Positions 55,501 to 63,684 of a stretch of 64,000 nt of DNA are shown in pieces. Position 1 is the first letter of the stretch. The number at the start of each line of letters is the position of its first letter. The translations under genes were made by a program, and so were the position numbers. The notes under the pieces were generated by a model. It did no database searches and was not told the DNA's origin. It worked only from the letters and a program-made list of their open reading frames with translations. The stretch covers positions 1-64,000 of the forward strand of contig JOHN01000022.1 of NCBI GenBank assembly GCA_000719695.1, read 5' to 3'. This DNA comes from Streptomyces sp. NRRL F-6131. Its GTDB lineage: Bacteria > Actinomycetota > Actinomycetes > Streptomycetales > Streptomycetaceae.

Positions 55501-56556
55501 TCAGCCGCGGGTCGCGGCGGCCCTGCGGCGGCGGGCGACGACGACGGCGCCGGCGCCGAGGGCCATCGCCGTGCCACCGGTGACGGCGAGCGGCACGGTG
55601 CTGGAGCCCGCGCCGGTGCCGGCCAGCCGGGGGCCGGTCGGGTCAGCGCCGGGCGAGCCGGGCGAGCCGGCGGTGGTGCTGCCCGCGATGGTGGCCGAGG
55701 GCGAGGAGGCAGCGGTCGGCGAGGTGCTCGTGGTCGGTGTCGCCGGCTCCGTCGCGGTCGCCGAGGTGCCCGTCGACGGTACGGCGGTGGCCGTCGCGCG
55801 GTCCACGACGGTGAGCCGGTCGGTGAGCGAGCCGGTCAGGCGGTTGCAGCGGTACTTCACGTTCACCGGGCCCACCCCGTGGGGGAGCACTTCCGAGGAG
55901 CCGGCGACGGTGACGGTGTGCTCCCCGAGGGCCGTGCCCGGCTCGTCGGCGAACTTCAGCTCGGCGGTGATCATCTCGTGCGGGGGGACGCGGAAGGAGC
56001 CGATCGCCGTCACCCCGGTGCCGTCGTTCGGCCCGACCGGGGTGAAGGGACCGCCCTGGATCCTCACCAGGGGCTTGAACGGGGCGCCGCCCCCCGGGCC
56101 CTCGATCCGGTAGTCGATCCGGAAGTCCGTCAGCACCGTGTCGCTGCTGTTGTAGAAGGAGAAGGCCAGGTTCTGCGGCGGTCCGCCCCTGACCAGCGTC
56201 GCCGCGGTCGGCACGGCGTGGGTCGGCATCGTGACCAGGAACTCGGACTCGCAGCCGGCGGGCAGGGTCGAGGTGGCCGAAGGGGTGGCGGTCGCGGTGC
56301 CGGGAGCGGGGGAGGTCGCGGTGGCGGTGGCCGGGGGCGTGTCGGTGGCCGACGGCGTCGTCGTGGGGGCGGCGGTCGGGGTGGGCCCGCCGGTGGTAGT
56401 CGTCGGCGTGGCGGCGGTGGCCGTCGGTTCGGCCGTCGCGCTCGCCGAGGGCGACGGGCTGCCGTCGGCGGCGGTCGCGCCGGTGGTTCCGCCGGCCAGC
56501 ACGCCGCCGGTCAGCACGAACAGGGCGGTGGTGGTCGCCAGGCGAGAAGGGCGCAC
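55501..56556 (-). CDS. Sortase-anchored surface protein (LAGTG motif)
   Basis: A 351-residue exported protein. Signal peptide to about residue 30, a Thr/Pro/Ser/Ala-rich spacer, a beta-sandwich domain of about 150 residues with two cysteines (AGCESEFLVTM, VKYRCNRL), a second Thr/Ser spacer, then LAGTG at 311-315, a hydrophobic helix and an RRRR tail. LAXTG is the signal used by class E sortases of streptomycetes, so it should be linked to peptidoglycan. No active sortase is nearby. GTG 56556 follows GGAG by about 7 nt. Confidence 0.82.
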   Translation of the reverse strand: MRPSRLATTTALFVLTGGVLAGGTTGATAADGSPSPSASATAEPTATAATPTTTTGGPTPTAAPTTTPSATDTPPATATATSPAPGTATATPSATSTLPAGCESEFLVTMPTHAVPTAATLVRGGPPQNLAFSFYNSSDTVLTDFRIDYRIEGPGGGAPFKPLVRIQGGPFTPVGPNDGTGVTAIGSFRVPPHEMITAELKFADEPGTALGEHTVTVAGSSEVLPHGVGPVNVKYRCNRLTGSLTDRLTVVDRATATAVPSTGTSATATEPATPTTSTSPTAASSPSATIAGSTTAGSPGSPGADPTGPRLAGTGAGSSTVPLAVTGGTAMALGAGAVVVARRRRAAATRG

Positions 56557-56601
56557 AGGAGTTCTCCGGTGAAGGTCGGACGAAACCGCTTGCGCATGGG
56601 G

Positions 56602-56645
56602 GACGTCCGGGAGGTGCGAACGGTTGTACGCACCTCCCGGACGTC
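56602..56645. repeat. Perfect 17-bp inverted repeat in a divergent promoter region
   Basis: Arms GACGTCCGGGAGGTGCG and its complement around a 10-nt loop, between the leftward surface-protein gene and the rightward LysR gene, neither of which ends here. It is unlikely to be a terminator and could be an operator or an RNA leader structure. Confidence 0.7.
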
Positions 56646-56727
56646 GTACCGACGGTGCGTCGGCCGTGGGGCGAAGCATCCGGGCCGGGGGCCGGACAGG
56701 ACCGCCCCGACGCCCTACCCTGGCGCG

Positions 56728-57645
56728 ATGGGTGCGGTGGGCGAGTGGGACCTGAGGCGGTTGCGGGTGCTGCGGGCGGTCGACGAGTGCGGGACGGTGA
56801 CCGCGGCGGCCGAGCGGCTCCACCTGTCGCCCTCGGCGGTCTCGCAGCAGGTCTCGGCGCTGGCCCGGCAGGTCGGCGCGCCGATGCTGGAGCCGTACGG
56901 ACGGCGGGTGCGACTGACCCCGGCGGCCCGGCTGGTGCTGCGGCACGCGGCGGTGGTCTTCGGACAACTGGAGCGCGCCGAGGCCGAGCTGGCGGGCTAT
57001 CTGCACGGCGAGGCCGGCGAGGTCAGGGTGGGGGCCTTCGCCACCGCGATCACCGGGCTGCTCGTCCCGGCGGTGGCCCGGCTGCGCGGGGCCGCGCCGC
57101 GGCTGACCGTGCGGCTGGTGGAGGCGGAGGCGGACGAGGCGGTCCGGCTGCTGGGGGCGGGGGACGTCGACCTGGCGCTGTCGCTGGCCGTCGGGCCGGT
57201 CGGCCGGGGCCCCGGCTTCGTCGAAACGGCGCTGCTCAGCGACCCGTTGGACGTCGCGCTGCCGCCCGGGCACCCGCTGGCCGGGGCGCCGGGGCTGCGG
57301 CTGGCGGACCTCGCGGCGGAGCCGTGGATCTACGGCGCGGCCGGGCCCTGGCGGGAGATCACCCGGGAGGCCTGCGCCGAGGCCGGCTTCACCCCGGAGC
57401 GGGCGCACACCGCCGCGGACTGGTCGGCGATCCTGGCGATGGTGGCGGCCGGGCTGGGGGTGGCGCTGGTGCCCCGGCTGGCCTCGGCCGGGCGGGGCGG
57501 CGGGGCGGTGGTCCGGGCGCTGCCGGCGGACCTGCCGACCCGCCGGGTGGTGGCGGCGGTCCGGGTCGGGACAGAGGGGACGCCGCCGCTGCGCCGGGTG
57601 TTGGCGGAGCTGGCGGCGGTCGCCCGGACCGTTCAGTCGGACTGA
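56728..57645 (+). CDS. LysR family transcriptional regulator
   Basis: A 305-residue regulator with N-terminal HTH (GTVTAAAERLHLSPSAVSQQ) and a LysR_substrate domain. TACCCT at 56716-56721 lies 6 nt before ATG 56728, indicating a leaderless message. It is followed 59 bp later by allantoicase on the same strand; whether it controls that gene, the surface protein or neither is open. Confidence 0.9.
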   Translation: MGAVGEWDLRRLRVLRAVDECGTVTAAAERLHLSPSAVSQQVSALARQVGAPMLEPYGRRVRLTPAARLVLRHAAVVFGQLERAEAELAGYLHGEAGEVRVGAFATAITGLLVPAVARLRGAAPRLTVRLVEAEADEAVRLLGAGDVDLALSLAVGPVGRGPGFVETALLSDPLDVALPPGHPLAGAPGLRLADLAAEPWIYGAAGPWREITREACAEAGFTPERAHTAADWSAILAMVAAGLGVALVPRLASAGRGGGAVVRALPADLPTRRVVAAVRVGTEGTPPLRRVLAELAAVARTVQSD

Positions 57646-57704
57646 ACGGTGTGCTCAGTTCTTTGTGATGGACCTGATCGGTTGCGCGGAGTGATGGTGG
57701 ACGC

Positions 57705-58805
57705 ATGACCACCGAACGGAATGCCGCCCCCCGTCCCGACCCGTTGTCCGACGCCGACGCCCCGCCCTACGGCGGTGGCGATCCCTACGCCGACTACCGC
57801 ACCGCCGCGTTCCCGTTCACCGACCTGGTCGACCTCGCCGACCGCCGGCTGGGCGGCGCGGTGGTCGCCGCCAACGACGAGCTGTTCGCCGAGCGGGAGA
57901 ACCTGCTGCTGCCCCGGGCGGCCGAGTTCCGCCCGCACACCTTCGGCAACAAGGGCCAGATCATGGACGGTTGGGAGACCCGGCGGCGGCGCGGCGCCGG
58001 GACCGACCGGCCGCACCCGACCGCCGAGGATCACGACTGGGCGCTGATCCGCCTCGGTGTGCCGGGGGTCGTGCACGGCGTGGTCGTCGACACCGCGCAC
58101 TTCCGCGGCAACTTCCCGCAGCAGATCGGCGTCGAGGGCGCCGAACTCCCGGGCACCCCGGGCCCGGAGGAGCTGCTCGCCCCGGAGACCGTCTGGCACC
58201 CGCTGGTCCCCCGCTCGCCGGTGCGCGGCCACGCCGCCAACGGCTTCGCCGTCTCCGAGCGCCGCCGCTTCACCCATCTGAGGCTCAGCCAGTACCCGGA
58301 CGGCGGCATCGCGCGCTTCCGGGTGCACGGCGAGGCCCGCCCGGATCCGGCCTGGCTGGCCGCGCTCGGCACCTTCGACCTGGCCGCGGTCGAGAACGGC
58401 GGCGCCGTCGAGGACGCCTCCGACCGCTTCTTCTCCGCCCCGGTCAACCTCGCCCTGCCCGGCAAGTCCGGTGCGATGGGCGACGGTTGGGAGAACCGCC
58501 GGCGCCGGGACGCCGGACACGACTGGGTCCGGCTGCGGCTGGCCGGCCGCGGCGCGATCCGGGCGGTGGAGATCGACACCGGCTACTACGTCGGCAACGC
58601 GGCCGGCTGGGCGGCGCTGTCCGGGCGGGACGAGCACGGCGCCGATCCCGAGGAGTGGTTCGCGCTGGTGCCGCGCACCCGGCTGCAGCCGGACGCCGTG
58701 CACCGCCTGGTGCTCGACGCGCCCCGCCCGGCCACCCACGTCCGGCTGGACGTCTTCCCGGACGGCGGGATCGCCCGGCTGCGCCTGTACGGCGGGCTGG
58801 TCTGA
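57705..58805 (+). CDS. alc: Allantoicase
   Basis: Hydrolyses allantoate to ureidoglycolate and urea in purine catabolism. The 366-residue protein has the internal duplication of jelly-roll domains typical of the family: FGNKGQIMDGWETRRRR near 88 and GKSGAMGDGWENRRRR near 250, each followed by DTAHFRGNFPQ or DTGYYVGNAAGW and a closing HLRLSQYPDGGIARFRVHG or HVRLDVFPDGGIARLRLYG. No allantoinase or other purine genes are in the window. Confidence 0.93.
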   Translation: MTTERNAAPRPDPLSDADAPPYGGGDPYADYRTAAFPFTDLVDLADRRLGGAVVAANDELFAERENLLLPRAAEFRPHTFGNKGQIMDGWETRRRRGAGTDRPHPTAEDHDWALIRLGVPGVVHGVVVDTAHFRGNFPQQIGVEGAELPGTPGPEELLAPETVWHPLVPRSPVRGHAANGFAVSERRRFTHLRLSQYPDGGIARFRVHGEARPDPAWLAALGTFDLAAVENGGAVEDASDRFFSAPVNLALPGKSGAMGDGWENRRRRDAGHDWVRLRLAGRGAIRAVEIDTGYYVGNAAGWAALSGRDEHGADPEEWFALVPRTRLQPDAVHRLVLDAPRPATHVRLDVFPDGGIARLRLYGGLV

Positions 58806-58896
58806 CCCGGCCCGCCCCCACCGGCTCCCGCTGCGGGCCGCCGGGCGCGCCGGCGCTCCGTTTGCCGGGTCCGGCGGGCCGCCGGACGATGGGGGC

Positions 58897-59172
58897 ATGA
58901 TGCACCAGATGCGGGCCGAGTTCGGCGCCGGCGGCGCGTCCGCCGGGGTCCGGCTGTGGCACATGGTCCGGGGCGGCGAGGACACGGCGATGTGCGGCCG
59001 GGAGATCGACGCGGCGGCACCCGCCCGGGAGGCGACGGAGTGGGGGCGCACCCCCGAACTCTGCTGCCACACCTGCGGCGCGTACGTGCTGCGCGAGTCC
59101 CCCTACCTGGCGGACGAGCACCGGCCGGGGGCGCCCGGCGAGCAGCCGGAGGGCGGCTGGCCGACCGGGTGA
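58897..59172 (+). CDS. Small Cys-rich putative zinc protein
   Basis: A 91-residue protein with cysteines at MCGRE and CCHTCG, spaced as a likely zinc-binding pair, ending in YVLRESPYLADEHR. I have the impression of a conserved actinomycete hypothetical with this WHMVRG...CG...CHTCG layout. GGGGG precedes the ATG. Function unknown. Confidence 0.65.
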   Translation: MMHQMRAEFGAGGASAGVRLWHMVRGGEDTAMCGREIDAAAPAREATEWGRTPELCCHTCGAYVLRESPYLADEHRPGAPGEQPEGGWPTG

Positions 59173-59229
59173 ACCCCGGCCGGTGGTGCGGCGGACCGCC
59201 CCGGGCGGGGCGGGGCTACCGTGGTCGCC

Positions 59230-60570
59230 ATGGAGGAGTCCCTGGTCCGGCCGCGCTCACTCGTCCGTGAGGCCGCCGCGCTGCGGGCGGGTGCCCCCGC
59301 CCTGCCCGTCCACATCGACCGGCTCTGCGCCAGGATCGAGCAGGTGGACCCGCTGATCCACGCCTTCGTGCCCGAACCCGGCCGGGCCGACCGGTTGCAG
59401 GCCGAGGCCCGGGCGCTCGCCGCCCGCCACCCCGACCCGTCGCAGGGGCCGCCGCTGTACGGGGTGGCCGTCGGGATCAAGGACATCGTGCACGTCGACG
59501 GCCTGCCCACGCACGGGGGTTCCGCGCTGCCCCCGGGTGTCCTGGCCGGTCCGCAGGCCACCGTGGTGGACCGGCTGCGGGCCGCCGGCGCGCTGGTCGC
59601 CGGCAAGACGGTGACCGCCGAGTTCGCGGGCGCCGCACCCGGTCCGACCCGCAATCCGCACCATCCCCACCACACCCCCGGCGGCTCCAGCAGCGGTTCG
59701 GCGGCGGCGGTCGCGGCGGGGCTGGTGCCGTTGGCGATCGGCACCCAGACGATCGGCTCGGTGATCCGCCCGGCCGCCTACTGCGGGGTGGTCGGTTTCC
59801 GGCCGACCCATGGGCGGATCCCGCTGACGGGCGTGATCCCGAACGCGCCGAGCTTCGACACCCCGGGCCTGTTCACCGCCGATCTGGCGGGCGCCGCGCT
59901 CGCCGCCCCGCTGCTCTGCGACGACTGGGACCCCGGGGCCGGTCCGGGCGACGGAGCGGCCGGTCGCGGGTGGACCGACGAGGTGCCGGTGCTCGGCGTC
60001 CCGGTGGGCCCGTACCTGGACCGGGCCGGACCGCGGGCGCGGGAGGCGTTCGCCCGGCAGCTGGAGCTGCTGACCGCCCGGGGGCTGACGGTCCGCCGGC
60101 TCGACCTGCTGCCGGACTTCGACGAGCTGGAGCGGCAGACGCAGACGATCAACCGCTTCGAGCTGGCCGCCACCCATGCCGACTGGTTCGCCCGCTTCGG
60201 CGGCCTCTACCGGCCGGAGACGGTGGCGGGCATCCGGCACGGGCGGACCGTCGATCCGGCCGACCGCGCGGCCGCCCTGCGCGCCCGGGAGGTCTTCCGC
60301 GAGCGGCTCGCCGAGCAGCGGCGGCGGGCCGGGGTCGACCTGCTGCTGGCGCCCTCGGCGACCGGCCCGGCCCCGTTCGGGCTGGACAGCACCGGCAGCG
60401 CGGTGATGTCGCTGCCGTGGAGCTTCGCCGGCCTGCCGGCGCTCAGCCTGCCGGCGGGGGTGACGGCGCAGGGGCTGCCGCTCGGCCTCCAGGTGATCGG
60501 CGAGGCCGGGGCGGACGAGCGGCTGCTGGCCGGGGCGGCCGTCCTGGAACGGGTCCTGGACGGCGCCTGA
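59230..60570 (+). CDS. Amidase signature family hydrolase
   Basis: A 446-residue amide hydrolase with the Ser-cisSer-Lys triad: lysine in VAVGIKDIVHV, the Gly/Ser-rich GGSSSGSAAAVAAG, and the nucleophile serine in GTQTIGSVIRPAAYCG. The substrate is unknown. TACCGT at 59217-59222 lies 7 nt before ATG 59230, so it is probably leaderless. Located downstream of allantoicase but separately transcribed. Confidence 0.9.
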   Translation: MEESLVRPRSLVREAAALRAGAPALPVHIDRLCARIEQVDPLIHAFVPEPGRADRLQAEARALAARHPDPSQGPPLYGVAVGIKDIVHVDGLPTHGGSALPPGVLAGPQATVVDRLRAAGALVAGKTVTAEFAGAAPGPTRNPHHPHHTPGGSSSGSAAAVAAGLVPLAIGTQTIGSVIRPAAYCGVVGFRPTHGRIPLTGVIPNAPSFDTPGLFTADLAGAALAAPLLCDDWDPGAGPGDGAAGRGWTDEVPVLGVPVGPYLDRAGPRAREAFARQLELLTARGLTVRRLDLLPDFDELERQTQTINRFELAATHADWFARFGGLYRPETVAGIRHGRTVDPADRAAALRAREVFRERLAEQRRRAGVDLLLAPSATGPAPFGLDSTGSAVMSLPWSFAGLPALSLPAGVTAQGLPLGLQVIGEAGADERLLAGAAVLERVLDGA

Positions 60571-60592
60571 GCCCCGGCGGCCCGCTGAACCG

Positions 60593-60616
60593 GCCCCCAC
60601 CGGTCCCGGTGGGGGC
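60593..60616. terminator. Bidirectional hairpin after the amidase gene
   Basis: Perfect 11-bp arms GCCCCCACCGG / CCGGTGGGGGC around TC between convergent genes. Confidence 0.8.
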
Positions 60617-60651
60617 TCCGGCGGCCGGCCCGGTCACCGGTGGTCGCGCCG

Positions 60652-60765
60652 CTACCGGTCGTCGCGCCGCTCGTCGGGGAAGCGCGGTCCGCCGATCAGG
60701 AAGAGCAGTGCGGCGGTCGGAAAGCCGGTCGAGGCGGCCAACAGCACGATGAACTGCCAGAACAT
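60652..60765 (-). CDS. Small single-helix membrane protein, 37 residues
   Basis: The ORF has a very strong ribosome site (GAGGAG-cgaggg-ATG), a hydrophobic helix (FWQFIVLLAASTGFPTAALL) and a charged C-terminal tail (PRFPDERRDDR). Too short for automatic calls, but start signal and composition support it. Function unknown. Confidence 0.55.
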   Translation of the reverse strand: MFWQFIVLLAASTGFPTAALLFLIGGPRFPDERRDDR

Positions 60766-60964
60766 CCCTCGCTCCTCGCCCTCGTCAGCGCCGGGGGCAC
60801 GGGTCCCCCGAAGGTGATCCCAAACTCCGACGGCCCTGAACGGCTGAAATGTCCACTCGTTGTCCGACGGTATGGCCGGATCCCCCGCACTGCCACCGGG
60901 GGCGCGCGGCGCGGCGCGTGCACGGGTCTGGGCGCGCACCGCACCCGGCGCGCACACTGTCGGG

Positions 60965-61786
60965 ATGCAGGTACAGCTCGCAGGGGAAGCACGGCGGCCG
61001 GACCGCGAGAGCGAGGACTTCGCGGCGGCCACGTCCGAGGCACTCGTCCTGCTCGACGGTTCGAGTTCGCCGACCGGCCTGGAGTCCGGGTGCCGGCACG
61101 GCACCGCCTGGTACGTCCGCAGACTCGGGGTGCACCTGCTGGCCCGGCTCACCGACCGCGCGGACCGTTCGATCGCCGAGTGCCTGGCCGACGCGATCGC
61201 GGAGACGGCCGCCCTGCACGGCGGCCGCTGCGACCTGGCCCACCCCAACACCCCGGCCGCGATGGTGGTCGCCGCCCGCCGGCACGGGGCCTCGCTGGAG
61301 TACCTGGTGCTCGGCGACTCGCTGCTGGTGCTGGAGCCGGCCGACGGCCCGCCGCGGGTGATCGGCGACAACCAGCGCTTCCCCGGCGGGGAGGAGCTGC
61401 GCCGGCAGGTCTGGTCGACGGTGCCCGGCTCCGCCGAGCGGGCCGCGCTGCACCTGGAGTACGCGCTGGCCGTCCGGGCCGCCCGGAACTCCGGCAACGG
61501 TCCGTGGATCGCGGCCGCCAGCCCCCGGGCGGCCGCGCACGCCGAGACCGGCTTCGTCCCGCTGGCCGGACTGCGCGCGGTGGCCGCCCTGTCGGACGGC
61601 GCGGCGCGGTTCACCGAGCGCTTCGGCCTGGGGAGCTGGGGCGACGCGCTGCGGCTGCTCGGGGAGTCCGGGCCGGCCGAGCTGATCGCCCAGGTGCGCG
61701 CGGTGGAGCGGGCGGACGTCGCCTGCGAGCGCTGGCCGCGCGGGAAGGCGCACGACGACGCCTCGGCCCTCTACGCGCGGTTGTAG
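60965..61786 (+). CDS. PP2C-like protein phosphatase domain protein
   Basis: A 273-residue protein resembling a PP2C/PPM phosphatase: EALVLLDGSS, AAMVVAARRHGASLEYLVLGDS, and VAALSDGAARFTERFG follow the order of PP2C strands, but metal-binding aspartates are only partly visible (DGSS, GDS, SDG), so activity is uncertain. Such proteins reverse Hanks-kinase phosphorylation. No kinase is adjacent. Confidence 0.7.
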   Translation: MQVQLAGEARRPDRESEDFAAATSEALVLLDGSSSPTGLESGCRHGTAWYVRRLGVHLLARLTDRADRSIAECLADAIAETAALHGGRCDLAHPNTPAAMVVAARRHGASLEYLVLGDSLLVLEPADGPPRVIGDNQRFPGGEELRRQVWSTVPGSAERAALHLEYALAVRAARNSGNGPWIAAASPRAAAHAETGFVPLAGLRAVAALSDGAARFTERFGLGSWGDALRLLGESGPAELIAQVRAVERADVACERWPRGKAHDDASALYARL

Positions 61787-61801
61787 CGCCGGGGCCGGCC
61801 C

Positions 61802-61847
61802 ACGAGGGAGTGGCGGAGCCGGGAACCCGGGGCCGCCACCCCCTCGT
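61802..61847. terminator. Bidirectional hairpin between phosphatase and pirin genes
   Basis: Fifteen-base arms beginning ACGAGGG and GTGGCGG pair with CCGCCAC and CCCTCGT, one mismatch, 16-nt loop, between convergent genes. Confidence 0.75.
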
Positions 61848-61855
61848 ACCCGGGC

Positions 61856-62815
61856 TCAGTGGCCGTCGGCGGGGATGGTGCCGAGGCGGCCGGCCTGGAA
61901 GTCCTCCATGGCCTGCTGGAGCTCGCGGTGGCTGTTCATCACGAACGGGCCGTAGTGGGCGACGGGTTCGCGGATGGGCAGGCCGCCGAGGAGGACGACC
62001 TCGAAGTTGGTGTCGCGGGAGTCCTGCTTCTCGTCGGCGCGGACGGTGATCGAGTCGCCGTCGCCGAAGACGACGGCCTGGCCCCGGTGGAAGGGGCGGT
62101 GGTCGGTGCCGGCCGTGCCGCTGCCGGCGAGGCCGTAGGCGAGGGCGTTGAAGTCGGGGCGCCAGGGCAGGGTGATCTGGGCGCCGGGGTTCACCGACAC
62201 GTGGATCATCGTGATCGGGGTGTGGGTGCTGCCGGGGCCCTGGTGGCCGTCCAGCTCGCCGGCGATGACGCGCAGCAGGGCGCCGCCGTCCTCGGTGCTG
62301 AGGAGCTTGACGCTGCCGCCGCGGATGTCCTGGTACTTCGGGGCGATCATCTTGTCCGAGGCGGGCAGGTTCACCCACAGCTGGAGGCCGTGGAACAGGC
62401 CGCCGGACCGCACCAGCGACTCCGGCGGGGTCTCGATGTGCAGCAGGCCGGAGCCGGCCGTCATCCACTGGGTGTCGCCGTCGGTGATGGTGCCGCCGCC
62501 GCCGTGCGAGTCCCGGTGGATGAAGGTGCCGTCGATGATGTAGGTGACGGTCTCGAAGCCGCGGTGCGGGTGCCACGGGGTGCCCTTGGGCTCGCCCGCC
62601 GCGTAGTCCACCTCGCCCATCTGGTCCATCATGATGAACGGGTCCAGGTACTTCTGGTTGATCTTGGCGAAGGCGCGGCGGACCGGGAAGCCCTCGCCCT
62701 CGAAGCCCTCGGGGGCGGTGACCACCGTGAGGACCGGCCGGGCGCTCGTGACGGCGGGGTCGGGGGTGGCGACGCGCGGGAGGGTCAGCGGGTTGTCGAC
62801 GGTCACGGCGGGCAT
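61856..62815 (-). CDS. Pirin family protein
   Basis: A 319-residue bicupin. The N-terminal cupin has the iron-binding HPHRGFETVTYIIDG motif and later GLLHIE; pirins are quercetinase-like or redox-responsive regulators of central metabolism in streptomycetes. AAGGAGG precedes ATG 62815. An AT-rich inverted repeat lies 50-86 bp upstream. Confidence 0.92.
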   Translation of the reverse strand: MPAVTVDNPLTLPRVATPDPAVTSARPVLTVVTAPEGFEGEGFPVRRAFAKINQKYLDPFIMMDQMGEVDYAAGEPKGTPWHPHRGFETVTYIIDGTFIHRDSHGGGGTITDGDTQWMTAGSGLLHIETPPESLVRSGGLFHGLQLWVNLPASDKMIAPKYQDIRGGSVKLLSTEDGGALLRVIAGELDGHQGPGSTHTPITMIHVSVNPGAQITLPWRPDFNALAYGLAGSGTAGTDHRPFHRGQAVVFGDGDSITVRADEKQDSRDTNFEVVLLGGLPIREPVAHYGPFVMNSHRELQQAMEDFQAGRLGTIPADGH

Positions 62816-62864
62816 GTCGGCCTCCTTCGGGGGGATGTTCCTCTGGCCTACGTCCACGAGATTA

Positions 62865-62901
62865 GTTCAATCCTCAACAAGAAGCAAGTTGAATGTTGAA
62901 C
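62865..62901. promoter_or_regulatory. AT-rich inverted repeat upstream of pirin
   Basis: GTTCAATCCTCAAC (62865-62878) and GTTGAATGTTGAAC (62888-62901) are inverted repeats matching at 11 of 14 positions around a 9-nt centre, in a locally AT-rich stretch. The nested GTTGAA half-sites suggest a MarR- or HxlR-type operator. No such regulator gene is adjacent. Confidence 0.55.
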
Positions 62902-62956
62902 CAAATGGGTGGGGGTCGCCGAGGAGCCGGGGCGGGCGGCCCCGGCCCGCGGTCGG

Positions 62957-63457
62957 TCAGCCGTACATCCGGCGCATGGTGAAGTCGACCATCTGCTCGA
63001 CCGCCTTGGCGTCGAACACCATCCGGTGCTCGCCCTCCATGTCCAGCGCGAAGCCGTAGCCGGTCGGCAGCAGGTCGAGGACCTCGGCGCCGGTGACGGT
63101 GAAGTACTTGGAGTCCTTGCCGGCGTACCGGCGCAGCTCCTTCAGCGAGCTGAACATCGGGATCACCGGCGTCGGCGTGTTGTGCAGGGCCAGGAAGCCC
63201 GGCCGGTCGCCGCGCGGGCAGTGCACCTTGGAGGTGATGAAGATGGCCTGGAAGTCCTCCACCGCCATCGAGCCGGTGGTGAAGGCCCGGACGGCGTCCG
63301 CCAGCGAGGGCGGGGACGGCTCCGGGTAGAGCGACTGCTGTGCGCCCGGCGGCTGCTCGCCGTACGGGCCGGGGCCGGGCATGCCGTTCATGCCCGGCTG
63401 CGGCCCCGCCTGCTGGTAGGGGTCGCCCGGGTACGCGTTCTGGTCATAGCCGTACAC
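62957..63457 (-). CDS. SseB-like domain protein
   Basis: A 166-residue protein with a Pro/Gly/Gln/Tyr-rich N-terminus (1-45) and an SseB-type domain (GRPGFLALHNTPTPVIPMFSS, KYFTVTGAEVLDLLPTGYGFALD). Function in actinomycetes is unknown. GTG 63457 lies 6 nt after TAGCCT on this strand, suggesting a leaderless start. It is divergent from the acyl-CoA dehydrogenase. Confidence 0.8.
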   Translation of the reverse strand: MYGYDQNAYPGDPYQQAGPQPGMNGMPGPGPYGEQPPGAQQSLYPEPSPPSLADAVRAFTTGSMAVEDFQAIFITSKVHCPRGDRPGFLALHNTPTPVIPMFSSLKELRRYAGKDSKYFTVTGAEVLDLLPTGYGFALDMEGEHRMVFDAKAVEQMVDFTMRRMYG

Positions 63458-63582
63458 ACGGACAGGCTATCGGGAGCGCGGCCACCCGTGCGGGCGTCGA
63501 TCCTGACAAGGAGTGGCCGTCCCGGCTTGTGGGACGTGACCACGTTCATAGCGGAATCCACGAGGGATTCACCGGCGGGGGC

Positions 63583-63609
63583 TTGAAACAAGTTACCGCT
63601 GGGTAGCAT
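63583..63609 (+). promoter_or_regulatory. Promoter and palindrome upstream of acyl-CoA dehydrogenase
   Basis: TTGAAA (63583-63588) and TAGCAT (63604-63609), 15 bp apart, look like a -35/-10 pair. Between and overlapping them, TACC-GCTG-GGTA (63594-63605) is a short palindrome resembling operators of fatty-acid degradation regulators. Assignment is tentative. Confidence 0.4.
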
Positions 63610-63684
63610 CATGAGGCCTACTGGTGGGTACGGGGCGCCCGAACGCGGCGGTCTCCCGGAAGCGACGAACCGGAGAAAACGGCC

